In this document: piece after piece, positions 9,629 through 19,154 of the stretch
Position numbering within the stretch: the first letter of the stretch is position 1
Layout of the letters: each line of letters starts with the position of its first letter
Source of the DNA: Candidatus Marispirochaeta associata
GTDB taxonomy: Bacteria > Spirochaetota > Spirochaetia > JC444 > Marispirochaetaceae
Length of the DNA: 64,000 nucleotides
Reading direction: 5' to 3'
NCBI GenBank assembly: GCA_001749745.1
Contig: JWTM01000290.1
Coordinates: forward strand, 124,001-188,000
Notes under the pieces: generated by a model
The model's input: only the letters and a program-made list of their open reading frames with translations
Told to the model about the DNA's origin: nothing
The model's database searches: none
Program-made: the position numbers and the translations under genes

Positions 9629-12013
9629 CTAGCTCTTCTCCTCATTCGTCCCATACTCGTCGAAGAGTATGGACAAGGCCTCCGGGATTGTAGAAGCATA
9701 TCGGAGTTTGAGTCGTCCCGTGACCTCCTTGGGAAGATCCGCCGCATCCTTCCGGTTGCCTTCGGGAAGAAGCACCTCTTTCAGATCGTGCCGGTAGGCG
9801 GCAAGGACCTTCTCCTTGACCCCGCCGATGGGAAGAATCAGTCCGGTAAGGGTTATCTCTCCGGTCATGGCGATTCCCTCGCGGATGAGATTGCCCGAGA
9901 AGGCGCTCAAAATGGCCGAGGTTAAGGTGATGCCCGCCGAGGGACCGTCCTTCGGGATTGCACCCTCGGGAACGTGGATATGGATATCCCGCTCCTTTGA
10001 GAATCCCGTCGTAAGGCCGAACTCTTCGGTACGGGTACGCAGGAAGGAGAGGGCCGCCCTGGCGGACTCCTTCATCACATCCCCCAGGCTTCCGGTAAGG
10101 ATGAGCTCTCCCGAGCCCTCGAAAACGCCGACCTCAACCGGCAGCAGGGTACCCCCCATCTCGGTCCAGGCCAGCCCCAGGCTGATCCCCGGGCGGCGCT
10201 GTTTATAGAGCTCGTTGCGCTGGTATTTGGGTTGACCCAGGAAGCTGTTTATCTTCTTGGGGGTGATCTGCGTGCTAAAGCCCTCGTTTTCCCGCTTCTC
10301 TTCCTCGGTGAGTCCCTTCTTGACCGCTTCCCTGGCGGTCTTGCGGATTACCGTGGCGATCTCCCGTTCCAGGTTACGAACCCCGGATTCCATGGTGTAG
10401 GAGTTGATAACCTCCATCAGGGCCTTGTCCTGAAACTTGACCTCCGCCCAGGAGAGGCCGTTCTCCTCGAGCTGTTTGGGGATAATAAAGCGTTTGGCGA
10501 TCTCGGCTTTCTCGTAGTCCGAGTAGCCGGGAATCTCGATGATCTCCATCCGATCCAGGAGCGGATGCGGTATGGAGTGGGTCGAGTTGGCGGTGGTAAT
10601 GAACATTACCTCCGAGAGATCGTAGGGAACCTCCAGATAGTGGTCGACGAAGCTGTTATTTTGCTCCGGGTCGAGCACCTCGAGCATGGCCGAAGCGGGA
10701 TCGCCCCGAAAATCGGAGTTGAGTTTGTCGATCTCGTCCAGGAGAAAGACCGGGTTGATATGGTTCGCCCGTTTCATTCCCTGAATAATTTTTCCGGGCA
10801 GGGCGCCCACATAGGTCTTCCGGTGACCCCGGATCTCCGCCTCGTCCCGGACGCCGCCCAAAGAGATGCGTACGAATTCGCGGTTGAGCGCCCGGGCCAC
10901 CGACTTGCCCAGGGAGGTCTTTCCCGTGCCCGGGGGCCCGACGAAACAGAGTATGGGCCCTTTGAGCTGCGGGTTGAGCTGCCGGACGGCGATAAAGTCC
11001 AGGATCCGCTCCTTGGGCTTCTTCATATTAAAGTGATCTTCGTCGAGGATTCTGGCCGCCTCTTCGATGTCGCGGTTATCGTCGCTATGGGAGCTCCAGG
11101 GGAGGTCGGCGATCCACTCTAAATAGGTGCGCAGGACCCCCGATTCGGGAGACATGGGCTGCAGTTTGGAGAGCCTTCCGGCCTCCTTCTTGGCCTTTTC
11201 CAGCACCTCTTCCGGCGGTTCCCGCTCCTCGATCTTGGTGATCAGCTCCCGGGAGCCGTTCGTATCCTGTTCCTCTTTTCCCAGCTCGCGGTTGATCTCC
11301 TTCAACTGTTCGTTGAGGAAATACTCCCGCTGATTGCGCTCCATGCGCTTCTTCACCTTGGTGGTGATACGGTTCTGAATCTGCAGAACCTGATTCTCTC
11401 CCTCTAAGGCGACGGCCAGGTTCTCGAGACGCTCCTCGGGATCGGTGATCGAGAGGAGCTCGATCTTCTTCTCAACCCGGAAAGGAACGTGGGCGCAGAC
11501 GAGGTCGATAAGTCGGTGGGGCGATTCGGCCTTGCGCACCTCCTCCTGGGTGTCCTTGGGGATCTTCTTGTTGACCGTGGTGTAGGTGGCGAAGGCCTCC
11601 TGGACGGTATTCATCAAGGCCGCCCGGGTAGGGTTGAGCTCATCCGCAGCCTCGATGGCGCTGAATGAAGCCGCCGGATAGCCCTTGCGGTCGACGAGTT
11701 TGGTCAGAGTGGCTCGACTCTGCCCTTCGGCCAATACCCGCACCGTGCCGTCGGGCAGCTTCAGCATCTGGAGTATTTTAGCTACCGTTCCGGTCTCGTA
11801 GAAATCATCCAGCGATGGGGGATCTTCCAGATTCTTCTGGTAGGCGAAAAAAACGAGCCGGTCCGCGGCCATCGCCGCTTCGAGGGCCTTGTTTTTGGGA
11901 CCCTTCTCGGCAAAGAAGGGGATTACCATATGGGGAAATACAACGAGCTCCCTCATCGAGATGAGAGGGAGCTCCTGTTTCGAAGCGAATATGGGGAATT
12001 TCGAGAGCTTCAT
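9629..12013 (-). CDS. lon: ATP-dependent protease La (Lon)
   Basis: 794-residue LonA: N-terminal substrate domain (about 1-210), coiled coil, AAA+ module with Walker A GPPGTGKT at 359-366 and Walker [10 protein letters not shown], then the serine-lysine protease domain with S692 in KDGPSAG and K735 in GGVKEK. It degrades damaged and regulatory proteins in the cytoplasm. Its ATG overlaps the end of clpX by four bases, so translation is coupled and the whole tig-clpP-clpX-lon block is one quality-control operon. All catalytic residues are intact. Confidence 0.97.
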   Translation of the reverse strand: MKLSKFPIFASKQELPLISMRELVVFPHMVIPFFAEKGPKNKALEAAMAADRLVFFAYQKNLEDPPSLDDFYETGTVAKILQMLKLPDGTVRVLAEGQSRATLTKLVDRKGYPAASFSAIEAADELNPTRAALMNTVQEAFATYTTVNKKIPKDTQEEVRKAESPHRLIDLVCAHVPFRVEKKIELLSITDPEERLENLAVALEGENQVLQIQNRITTKVKKRMERNQREYFLNEQLKEINRELGKEEQDTNGSRELITKIEEREPPEEVLEKAKKEAGRLSKLQPMSPESGVLRTYLEWIADLPWSSHSDDNRDIEEAARILDEDHFNMKKPKERILDFIAVRQLNPQLKGPILCFVGPPGTGKTSLGKSVARALNREFVRISLGGVRDEAEIRGHRKTYVGALPGKIIQGMKRANHINPVFLLDEIDKLNSDFRGDPASAMLEVLDPEQNNSFVDHYLEVPYDLSEVMFITTANSTHSIPHPLLDRMEIIEIPGYSDYEKAEIAKRFIIPKQLEENGLSWAEVKFQDKALMEVINSYTMESGVRNLEREIATVIRKTAREAVKKGLTEEEKRENEGFSTQITPKKINSFLGQPKYQRNELYKQRRPGISLGLAWTEMGGTLLPVEVGVFEGSGELILTGSLGDVMKESARAALSFLRTRTEEFGLTTGFSKERDIHIHVPEGAIPKDGPSAGITLTSAILSAFSGNLIREGIAMTGEITLTGLILPIGGVKEKVLAAYRHDLKEVLLPEGNRKDAADLPKEVTGRLKLRYASTIPEALSILFDEYGTNEEKS

Positions 12014-13251
12014 GCGCTCTTTTTATCGAGGATAATCTCGGGTTTCTCGCCGTTGACGATTACATCGCCGCTGATTACGACCTTCTTTTCACCCGGCATG
12101 GAGGGAAGGTCATACATCACGTCGATCATAGTATTCTCGACGATGGACCTGAGTCCCCGGGCGCCGGTCTTGCGTACCAGCGCCTCTTCGGCGATGCCGT
12201 CGATCGCTTCGTCGGTAAAGATAAGATCCACACCGTCGAGCTTCAGGAGAGACTGGTACTGCTTGACCACCGAATTCTTCGGCTCGGTGATAATCCGCTT
12301 CAAATCCTCTTTCTCCAGGTTGCTCAAGTTGACCGTAATCGGTAGGCGGCCGATAAACTCGGGGATCAAGCCGAACTTGACCAGGTCGTCCGGATGGAGT
12401 TTCTGGTAGAGGTCGGAGAGATCCTTCTCGGCCGAAGACTTGACGTCGGCGCCGAATCCCATGGGGTGCTCCGAGGTTCGAGACTCGATGATCTTATCCA
12501 GACCTACAAATGCCCCGCCGCAGATGAAGAGGATGTTGCTGGTATCGATCTTCAGCATCTCCTGATTCGGGTGCTTCCGGCCGCCCTGGGGCGGAACCGA
12601 GGCGACGGTCCCCTCGATGATCTTCAAGAGGGCCTGCTGAACGCCTTCGCCGGACACATCCCGGGTAATGGAGGCGTTCTCTCCCTTGCGGGAGATCTTG
12701 TCGATCTCGTCGATATAGATAATGCCCCGTTCGGCGGCGGCAATATTGTTGCCGGCGTTCTGGATCAACTTGAGGAGGATATTCTCCACATCCTCGCCCA
12801 CGTAGCCCGCTTCGGTCAGGGTGGTGGCGTCGGCGATAGCGAAGGGCACCTTCAGTTTCTTGGCTAAGGTCTTCGCCAACAGGGTCTTACCCGTACCGGT
12901 GGGACCGGTAATCAGCACGTTGGCCTTCTCCAGCTCGACCTCGTCGTCGAGAATGCCCTTCTGAGTTATGCGCCGGTAATGGTTATAGACCGCCACCGAG
13001 AGGACCTTCTTGGCCATCTCCTGTCCGATCACATAATTATCGAGGTAGCTTTTAATATCCTGGGGAGTCGGGACCTCGTCGATGAACTCCGAGGTAAGAA
13101 CATCCTCCTCCTCGTCCAGGATCTTCTTGCAGACATTGACGCACTCGTCGCAGATGAATACGCCGGGACCGGCGATCAGGCGACGGGCGATGTCGGCGCT
13201 CTTTCCGCAGAAGGAGCAGACCTTGAGTCCGTCGTTACGCGTTTTTGCCAT
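12010..13251 (-). CDS. clpX: ATP-dependent Clp protease ATP-binding subunit ClpX
   Basis: 413 residues. The N-terminal zinc domain has C12, C15, C34 and C37 (CSFC...CDEC); the AAA+ core has GPTGTGKT, the Walker [11 protein letters not shown] and sensor motifs. ClpX unfolds substrates and feeds them to ClpP, encoded just upstream with a 17-base overlap. The ClpP-docking loop, usually IGF, here reads MGF (in [10 protein letters not shown]), a mild hydrophobic change. The ribosome site GGGGGG lies within the end of clpP. Confidence 0.97.
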   Translation of the reverse strand: MAKTRNDGLKVCSFCGKSADIARRLIAGPGVFICDECVNVCKKILDEEEDVLTSEFIDEVPTPQDIKSYLDNYVIGQEMAKKVLSVAVYNHYRRITQKGILDDEVELEKANVLITGPTGTGKTLLAKTLAKKLKVPFAIADATTLTEAGYVGEDVENILLKLIQNAGNNIAAAERGIIYIDEIDKISRKGENASITRDVSGEGVQQALLKIIEGTVASVPPQGGRKHPNQEMLKIDTSNILFICGGAFVGLDKIIESRTSEHPMGFGADVKSSAEKDLSDLYQKLHPDDLVKFGLIPEFIGRLPITVNLSNLEKEDLKRIITEPKNSVVKQYQSLLKLDGVDLIFTDEAIDGIAEEALVRKTGARGLRSIVENTMIDVMYDLPSMPGEKKVVISGDVIVNGEKPEIILDKKSA

Positions 13252-13849
13252 TTCCCCCCCTCACGAGGACACTGTCTACCAGTCCGTACTCGACGCCTTC
13301 CTGGGCAGACATGAAATAATCCCGTTCCAGATCGTGTTCGATCCGGGCTCTCTCCTTGCCGGTGTGGGCAACGAAGTAGTCGATCAGCATCTTCTTGAGC
13401 CGTACGATTTCCCGGGCCTGGATACCGATATCGGTGGCCTGGCCTTGCACACCCCCCCAGGGTTGATGGATCAGAATCCGGGACGAGGGGAGGGCGAAGC
13501 GCTTGCCGGCGGTACCGCAGGTAAGCAGCAGGGCTCCCATGGAAGCGGCCTGGCCCATGCAGATGGTCTGTACGTCGGCCTTTATGTACTGGATTGTATC
13601 ATAGATTGCGAGGCCGGCGGTTACCGAACCTCCCGGTGAATTAATGTAGAGACTGATGTCCCGCTCGGGATCCTGGGACTCGAGCAGCAGGAGCTGAGCG
13701 ACCACCAGGTCGGCGGTTACATCATTGATTTCGCCGTCGATAAAGACAATGCGGTCTTTTAAGAGGCGGGAAAAAATATCATAGGAACGTTCGCCGACGC
13801 CAGTCTGTTCGACGACCATGGGGACAAGGGTGTTCATCTGTTCATTCAT
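13235..13849 (-). CDS. clpP: ATP-dependent Clp protease proteolytic subunit ClpP
   Basis: 204 residues, normal length. The catalytic triad is in place: S103 in GQAASMGA, H128 in LIHQPWGG and D177 in DLERDYF. ClpP forms the 14-mer barrel that degrades proteins delivered by ClpX. It follows tig after 38 bases and overlaps clpX, the common bacterial arrangement. Confidence 0.97.
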   Translation of the reverse strand: MNEQMNTLVPMVVEQTGVGERSYDIFSRLLKDRIVFIDGEINDVTADLVVAQLLLLESQDPERDISLYINSPGGSVTAGLAIYDTIQYIKADVQTICMGQAASMGALLLTCGTAGKRFALPSSRILIHQPWGGVQGQATDIGIQAREIVRLKKMLIDYFVAHTGKERARIEHDLERDYFMSAQEGVEYGLVDSVLVRGGNGKNA

Positions 13850-13887
13850 ACTTCAACTGATTCCTTCGTGGTTCGAGTCCCCTCAAT

Positions 13888-15237
13888 TTAATTATTTTTG
13901 TTCATTACGTCCATATAGGACTGTTTCTTCCCCTTCTTTACCTCGGAAAGCTCGATAAGTCGATCGAAAAGCTTCTTATTGCGGATATCCGACTTGAAGT
14001 ACTCCTCCATCTGGTTGTTCTTCAGGTACTCCTTGGTCTGATCGACGCTCATGTCGGACTTTTCCGCCTGTTCGGCGACTTCCTTCTCGTAATCCTCGTC
14101 GCTTACTTCAATATTTTCGGCGTCTATCAGCTTTCCCATTACCAGTTGGTTGCGCAGGGATTTTTCCGCCTCGGGGCGCCACTCGGCCGTCAGGTCTTCC
14201 TTGGTTCGACCCTGAGCCTGGAGAATCTGCAGCAGCTGTTCCTCGGGCATCCGGGACTGATACATGAAGTTGCGCCAGGAGTTCTCGATCTCAGCCTGAA
14301 TCATCGACTCGGGCAGCTCGATGGGGCTCTTCTCTACGATCTGTTCGAGGATGGCGTCGACCTTGATCGAACGTAAGCGTTGGTCGAGCTCGTCCTGGAG
14401 ACGTTTCTTGATATCGTCCTTGAGATCCTTGAGGGTTTCAAATTTCTCGTTTACATCCTGGGCCAGCTCGTCGTCCAGTTCGGGGAGCTGCTTCTCTTTA
14501 ACGGCCTTTACCTTGACCTTGAGCCTCTTGGTCGTGCCGGCGAGTTCTTCGTTTTCAAAATCAGCTTCGTAGCTCTTCTCGAACTCTTTCTCGTCGTCCT
14601 TCTTGAGGCCGATAAGATCGTCGTCGATCTTGTAGAGGTTGTAACCGGTGCCGATGGTGAAGACAAAGTCCTCCCGCTTGGTCCCCTCGATCTCTTCGCC
14701 CTTCTCATCAAGTTCGACATAGTCGATCGTTACGATGTCGTCCTTGGCCGCGGCCTCTTCTTTCTCGATAACTACCGAGTTCTGGTCGCGGATACGGTCG
14801 AGCTCCTGGTCGATCTCCTTCTTGCCGATCTTGACTTCGGGCTCTTCGACGCTCAGACCCGTGTATTCGCCCAGGGTGAACTCGGGGAAGACGTCATATT
14901 TTACGCTATAGGTGAAATCGGCGTTCTCGTCGAAGGTGGGATCATCCTGCAGCTCCGGACCGGCGTAGCCGAGGGGTTTCTCATCGATCTCCTCGAAGAG
15001 CTCCTTCAGACTCTCTTCGATGACCTTCATGGATGCCTCGTAACGGATGCTCTCGCCGTATTTCTGCAGCAGCACATGGGCGGGAACCTTACCTTTGCGG
15101 AAGCCCTTGATGTGGGCGCTCTTGCAGTACTCTTTTACCAGCTGGTCGAACTGACTCTTGGCGTCGTCCTTGGCGACGGTTACCGTCAATTTTACCGCTG
15201 AGTTTTCCAGTTTCTCGATCTCTTTATTGGCTACCAT
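13888..15237 (-). CDS. tig: Trigger factor (ribosome-associated chaperone, prolyl isomerase)
   Basis: 449 residues with the ribosome-docking signature GFRKGKVPAHVLLQKYG at about 40-56, a central FKBP-like PPIase domain (about 150-250) and a long, charged helical C-terminal arm. It binds near the ribosomal exit tunnel and shields nascent chains. GAGAGG precedes the ATG. It is first in the tig-clpP-clpX-lon block and lies downstream of the tRNA-operon terminator, so it probably has its own promoter, though I could not point to one with confidence. Confidence 0.96.
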   Translation of the reverse strand: MVANKEIEKLENSAVKLTVTVAKDDAKSQFDQLVKEYCKSAHIKGFRKGKVPAHVLLQKYGESIRYEASMKVIEESLKELFEEIDEKPLGYAGPELQDDPTFDENADFTYSVKYDVFPEFTLGEYTGLSVEEPEVKIGKKEIDQELDRIRDQNSVVIEKEEAAAKDDIVTIDYVELDEKGEEIEGTKREDFVFTIGTGYNLYKIDDDLIGLKKDDEKEFEKSYEADFENEELAGTTKRLKVKVKAVKEKQLPELDDELAQDVNEKFETLKDLKDDIKKRLQDELDQRLRSIKVDAILEQIVEKSPIELPESMIQAEIENSWRNFMYQSRMPEEQLLQILQAQGRTKEDLTAEWRPEAEKSLRNQLVMGKLIDAENIEVSDEDYEKEVAEQAEKSDMSVDQTKEYLKNNQMEEYFKSDIRNKKLFDRLIELSEVKKGKKQSYMDVMNKNN

Positions 15238-15275
15238 AACACAACCTCTCGTCTATCTCGTCTTAAGCATTGGCT

Positions 15276-15292
15276 CCGAATCATGGATTCGG
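15276..15292. repeat. Perfect inverted repeat in the tig leader
   Basis: Arms CCGAATC and GATTCGG flank the three bases ATG, about 40 bases before the trigger-factor start. It could be a small leader hairpin or a protein site; nothing else supports a role. Confidence 0.3.
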
Positions 15293-15308
15293 GAAGGTGA
15301 TTAAAGAT

Positions 15309-15340
15309 AAAAAAAGCGATCTGGCTGACCAGATCGCTTT
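15309..15340 (-). terminator. Intrinsic terminator of the tRNA operon
   Basis: Read on the minus strand: a perfect 12-bp stem AAAGCGATCTGG / CCAGATCGCTTT around the loop TCAG, running into seven T residues (15315-15309). It lies 9 bases beyond tRNA-Gly, separating the tRNAs from tig. Confidence 0.9.
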
Positions 15341-15349
15341 GTCAAATAG

Positions 15350-15421
15350 AGCGAGAGACGGGATTTGAACCCGCGACATCCACCTTGGCAAGGTGGAGCT
15401 CTACCACTGAGCTACTCTCGC
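15350..15421 (-). tRNA. tRNA-Gly(GCC)
   Basis: 72 bases. Acceptor GCGAGAG pairs perfectly with CTCTCGC, discriminator T; anticodon loop centre GCC; T arm GGTTCAAATCC. The CCA end is not encoded. Last gene of the five-tRNA operon. Confidence 0.95.
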
Positions 15422-15439
15422 ACGAAGTGCAGGATCTAT

Positions 15440-15521
15440 TGCGAGAGAAGGGACTTGAACCCTTACACCTTTCGGCACTAGATCCTAAGTCTAGCGTGTC
15501 TGCCAATTCCACCACTCTCGC
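15440..15521 (-). tRNA. tRNA-Leu(TAG)
   Basis: 82 bases with the long variable arm of class II tRNAs. Acceptor GCGAGAG/CTCTCGC, discriminator A; anticodon stem CTAGA/TCTAG with loop CTTAGGA gives anticodon UAG (reads CUA and probably other CUN codons). CCA not encoded. Confidence 0.95.
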
Positions 15522-15596
15522 GATGGTGACCCATTATACACACAAGACTGTTTTCGTCAAGCTGAAAATCGACTTTTTCAAGTCTCGACGAAGTAG

Positions 15597-15669
15597 TGAG
15601 CCGTGAAGGGATCGAACCTTCGACCCGCAGATTAAGAGTCTGCTGCTCTGCCAGCTGAGCTAACGGCCC
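15597..15669 (-). tRNA. tRNA-Lys(CTT)
   Basis: 73 bases. Acceptor GGGCCGT with ACGGCTC (one G-U pair), discriminator A; anticodon stem GCAGA/TCTGC with loop CTCTTAA gives anticodon CUU for AAG. Confidence 0.95.
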
Positions 15670-15679
15670 ATCATATTTG

Positions 15680-15753
<74 letters not shown>

Positions 15754-15787
15754 ATCATATAGCGCTTCTCGGCAACTATTGAGCGAG

Positions 15788-15860
15788 GGTGGGTAACGGG
15801 ATTTGAACCCGCGACACCCAGAACCACAATCTGGTGCTCTACCACTGAACTATACCCACC
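15788..15860 (-). tRNA. tRNA-His(GTG)
   Basis: 73 bases including the extra 5' G(-1) that pairs with discriminator C73, the identity element of tRNA-His. Anticodon stem CCAGA/TCTGG with loop TTGTGGT gives GUG. First gene of the tRNA operon. Confidence 0.95.
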
Positions 15861-15873
15861 GTGAACGTGGGAT

Positions 15874-15904
15874 GTAACATGCCCAATAATGAAAAAAATG
15901 TCAA
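15874..15904 (-). promoter_or_regulatory. Candidate promoter of the tRNA operon
   Basis: On the minus strand a perfect TTGACA (15899-15904) followed by a T-rich spacer; the best -10 candidates are CATGTT at 17 or TGTTAC at 19 bases, both weak. The position, about 15 bases before tRNA-His, fits. Confidence 0.45.
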
Positions 15905-15916
15905 TAGATCCGGCGG

Positions 15917-18127
15917 CTATAATCGCAAGTTTGCCGCAAAGATCAGGTAGCCCCGGCGCCACTCGAATTCGCGTTTCGGAAGCTCCCCTATGGCGGTCCT
16001 GCGGATGGTATCAAAGGGCTCTTCTCCCAGCTTCTCACTCACCATTTTAACCGCCGTCCGCCGCTCAGGATCGAACCAGTTCTCTACCGTCTCCGATGTC
16101 GGCCGAAGTTTGAAGCGGTGTTCCCGAAGCTCGAAGAGCTCAAGGGAAAAATCAGAGCCTTCCAGAGCCCTCTCAATATCATCCGCTCCCCAGGCGAGGG
16201 TTTCCGGGGCCTCTTTCCCGTAGAGCTGCTCCTCAGCCTCCCGGTACCTCTCGGTCAATGCTTTGTCAAGCTGAGTCTCCGCAAGAAGTTCCGATAGGCG
16301 TGTCGCCTCCCGGGGAATGATCTGACTTCCTAAGAACCAGCCGCGGCTCTGCAGCGCGCCTTTCACCAGACCCGATAACCCCCGGCGGGCTGCATTCGAG
16401 CCGCTGCGGAGGAATATATCCCTTCCGACCAGCAGTTCAAAGCGTCTCTCCTCGGCGGGAAGGATCTCGAGGCCATCGGGAAAGCCCGCCTCTAAGAAGC
16501 GGGGCTGTTCCCACTCTTCGAGGCTCGAGGCCGTGTGGGTCAAAACAGCCCGTTTCCTGGCATCCGGTGCGCAGACGACGACCTCGCCTTCGGGGGCCTG
16601 GCGCAAGGCTTCGCTCATGAAGAGTCCGCTCCCCGGGGCGATATCCAGGATGCGCCAGTGCCGCTGAATCGGGACCGCGCTGAAGAGGGTTTCGCGGATT
16701 GCCCGGTGAAACTGAGCCGCGCCGCTCTCGGCCCGGGCCGCCCAGCGTTCCCGGCTTTTGTCGCCGGGGGAGAAGGTGAGTACCTCCGGCGGTTCCTCCA
16801 GCGCGGCGGCCAGCTGCTCCTCTTTGCGGCGGGCAATATCTCCGCGAAGTATCCCTTCGTGACCCAGGCTTCCCGGTGAGTAGAAGACCCGGCCGCCCAG
16901 TTCCGACGGCAGATAGTGCTGGGCCACCCAGTGATCCCGGTAGGCGTGGGGATAGAGGTATCCCTGACCGTGACCGAAGCCCTTGGCGTCGCGGTTTGAG
17001 TCCCGCAGGTGGTTGGGAACCTCGGCAGCCGGATCATCCTCGATGGCAGCCAGAGCGTCGAAATAGCCCAAGGCGGAATTGGATTTCGGTGCGGTAGCCA
17101 GATAGAGGGCGGCCTGGGTCAGATGAAACTGACCCTCCGGCAGTCCCACCCGGTCGAAGGCGGCCGCCGCGGCCTCGACCACGACCAGAGCCTGGGGGTC
17201 GGCCAGACCGATATCCTCGCAGGCGCTGATCAGCATGCGTCGGAAGATAAAGCGGGGATCCTCGCCGGCCCGGATCATCCGGGCCAGCCAGTAGAGCACC
17301 GCATCCGGGTCCGAACCGCGTACCGATTTTATAAAGGCCGAGATGGTATCGAAATGGTAGTCCCCCTCCTTATCATAGAGAAGTGCCTTGCGCTGGATGC
17401 TCTCTTCCGCCGCCTGCAGGGATATCTCGATCTGCGTGCCCGGTTCGGGGGGGAACTCCTCCGGGGTGGTCTCTACCGCCAACTCCAGGGCGTTCAAGAG
17501 GGTCCGGGCGTCTCCGTTGGCGACCTTTACCAGATGCTCGAGGGCATCGGGCGCGAAGCTCACCCCATAGGCGCCGTAGCCCCGTTCCTTGTCAGCTATG
17601 GTCATCCTGGCAATGGCGAAGAGCTCCTCGTCGCCCAAGGATTTGAGCTGAAAGATGCGGCTCCGGCTTACGAGGGCCGAGTTGACCTCGAAGTAGGGAT
17701 TCTCTGTGGTAGCCCCGATCAGCACCACCGTGCCGTTTTCGACCCAGGGGAGGAGCGCGTCCTGCTGAGCCTTATTCCAGCGGTGAACCTCGTCGATGAA
17801 GAGAATCGTCTTCTGACCGTAGAAATCGCGTTTCTGTTTGGCCTCGTCGATCGCCTCCCGGAGCTGCTTTACTCCTGAAAGGACCGCGTTCATGGTGATA
17901 AAGTGGCTCTTGGTCGACCCGGCTATTACCCGGGCCAGGGTCGTTTTACCGGTGCCCGGCGGTCCGTAGAAGATCAGGGAGGAGAGCTGATCGGCCTGGA
18001 TCACCCGGCGCAGCAGACGTCCGGGACCCACAATGTGATCCTGGCCCACATACTCTTCCAGGGTTCGCGGCCGCATCCGGTCGGCCAAAGGCGACGGGTG
18101 GCTCGATTTATCGGCGAATAATTCCAT
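15917..18127 (-). CDS. rarA: RarA/MgsA-type AAA+ ATPase fused to a methyltransferase-like C-terminal domain
   Basis: 736 residues, against about 440 for ordinary RarA. Residues 1-435 are RarA: Walker A GPPGTGKT at 55-62, Walker B ILFIDEVHRW at 108-117, sensor ATTEN at 139-143 and the tetramerisation region around 250-415. RarA acts at stalled replication forks. The remaining 290 or so residues resemble a class I SAM-dependent methyltransferase: RILDIAPGSGLF (492-503) looks like motif I, followed by an alternating beta/alpha pattern. A usual catalytic motif such as NPPY is not obvious, so activity is uncertain. Similar long RarA proteins are, to my knowledge, found in spirochaetes and some other bacteria. 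The open frame is continuous, so this is a real fusion rather than two genes. Confidence 0.88.
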   Translation of the reverse strand: MELFADKSSHPSPLADRMRPRTLEEYVGQDHIVGPGRLLRRVIQADQLSSLIFYGPPGTGKTTLARVIAGSTKSHFITMNAVLSGVKQLREAIDEAKQKRDFYGQKTILFIDEVHRWNKAQQDALLPWVENGTVVLIGATTENPYFEVNSALVSRSRIFQLKSLGDEELFAIARMTIADKERGYGAYGVSFAPDALEHLVKVANGDARTLLNALELAVETTPEEFPPEPGTQIEISLQAAEESIQRKALLYDKEGDYHFDTISAFIKSVRGSDPDAVLYWLARMIRAGEDPRFIFRRMLISACEDIGLADPQALVVVEAAAAAFDRVGLPEGQFHLTQAALYLATAPKSNSALGYFDALAAIEDDPAAEVPNHLRDSNRDAKGFGHGQGYLYPHAYRDHWVAQHYLPSELGGRVFYSPGSLGHEGILRGDIARRKEEQLAAALEEPPEVLTFSPGDKSRERWAARAESGAAQFHRAIRETLFSAVPIQRHWRILDIAPGSGLFMSEALRQAPEGEVVVCAPDARKRAVLTHTASSLEEWEQPRFLEAGFPDGLEILPAEERRFELLVGRDIFLRSGSNAARRGLSGLVKGALQSRGWFLGSQIIPREATRLSELLAETQLDKALTERYREAEEQLYGKEAPETLAWGADDIERALEGSDFSLELFELREHRFKLRPTSETVENWFDPERRTAVKMVSEKLGEEPFDTIRRTAIGELPKREFEWRRGYLIFAANLRL

Positions 18128-18182
18128 AGCTATGAGGAGACTACCCCTTGGATGCCTACTTCCTCAAGGCTCACTTGTGGAT

Positions 18183-18509
18183 TCACCCTCGGCGAGGAGC
18201 CCGGGGGCGGAGAAAGCTCCGCGGAGTCGCCCCGCGCTCTCCCTTGAATCGCCTCAATAGGGATTCAGCCATCTGTCGGCGCTGGGACGGTTCTATATGC
18301 AGCCGACGCTGCAGGGCGAGCTCCTCTTCCACCGACTGCCGTTTCGCCGCGGATAGATGCGTGAGAAACTCCTCCCGTTCATCCCTGCCGAGGAGAATGA
18401 GGCTCATCGCCAGTTCCCGGGTGGCGCTGCTCATCAGTGTATTCTGCACCTCTACCGCAGGACGTTTGCGGATTAATCCTAGTAGCTGGTACTCGGGACT
18501 CTCGTGCAT
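18183..18509 (-). CDS. Small protein resembling part of the FliG C-terminal region
   Basis: 108 residues, helical and charged, no signal peptide or membrane segment. The middle, RELAMSLILLGRDEREEFL and the following SAAKRQSVEEELAL, recalls the helix-loop pattern of FliG flagellar-switch domains (small, Leu-rich, then RxxE-type charged helices), then a basic Pro/Arg-rich tail. The resemblance is by eye and could be chance. It sits 55 bases upstream of rarA on the same strand. The opposite strand is also open here, but its product is Arg/Ser-rich and looks like a shadow. Confidence 0.55.
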   Translation of the reverse strand: MHESPEYQLLGLIRKRPAVEVQNTLMSSATRELAMSLILLGRDEREEFLTHLSAAKRQSVEEELALQRRLHIEPSQRRQMAESLLRRFKGERGATPRSFLRPRAPRRG

Positions 18510-18587
18510 AGACTAAATATACTGCTAAAAGGGACCGCTCGGCGCCTATGGATTGAATCGAGCCCGATAAATGCCGATAGTAGTAGG

Positions 18588-19154
18588 GTGAGAACCAAGC
18601 TCGTCATTCCGGCCATCTGTCTCCTGCTCTTATCGATTCCGCCCGCAAGGCTCGCTGCACAGGTCGCTACGCCAGAGTCCGAAGCGGTACCCCTACCGAC
18701 CGGTTTTGAGGGGCTAAGTCTCGGTTTGGAGCTGGATGAGCTCAAGGAGGCCCTGCAGCGGAGCGGCTACTTCTACTACCGGGGGGATCCGGACGTCTCT
18801 CTCCTCGAACGGGAGAATCGAACCTTGCTGGAGGCCGAAGGGGCGGGATATGTCGCATCCGGTGAGTTCCAGTTTACCGACGAGGAGCGGCTCTTCGTGA
18901 TTGTGCTCAACATGGATCCGGACCTGATCGATTACTTCAGTCTGTATACCACCTTCGTCGAAAAATACGGCGAACCGGACGATCTATCCCCGGAACGGGC
19001 TATTTGGGAGGACGAGCAGGTGCGGATCTCCCTTGAGCGGCCGGTTTCGGTCAGGTATATTGATCAACGTTCCTTTTCAGAGCTGCTGGAGGAGCGGGAG
19101 GCGTTGAAATCATATGAACGAATCGGCCGCGAGGAGTTTCTCTCCCGCTTCTAA
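18588..19154 (+). CDS. Exported protein, function unknown
   Basis: About 188 residues from the GTG at 18588, chosen because it puts a clean signal peptide first (RTKLVIPAICLLLLSIPPAR, ending near AAQ). The frame stays open upstream to another GTG at 18504, which would bury the signal. The mature part begins GFEGLSLGLELDELKEALQ, a pattern recalling BamE/SmpA-like beta-alpha domains ('G...G...eel...L'), and ends in an Arg/Glu-rich helix. It overlaps the next gene by 41 bases, which suggests co-expression. No characterised homologue recognised. Confidence 0.65.
   Translation: MRTKLVIPAICLLLLSIPPARLAAQVATPESEAVPLPTGFEGLSLGLELDELKEALQRSGYFYYRGDPDVSLLERENRTLLEAEGAGYVASGEFQFTDEERLFVIVLNMDPDLIDYFSLYTTFVEKYGEPDDLSPERAIWEDEQVRISLERPVSVRYIDQRSFSELLEEREALKSYERIGREEFLSRF

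Noticed and set aside
18148..18516. Plus-strand frame opposite the FliG-like gene
   Set aside because: Arg/Ser-rich composition and no plausible ribosome site; the minus-strand frame is better.
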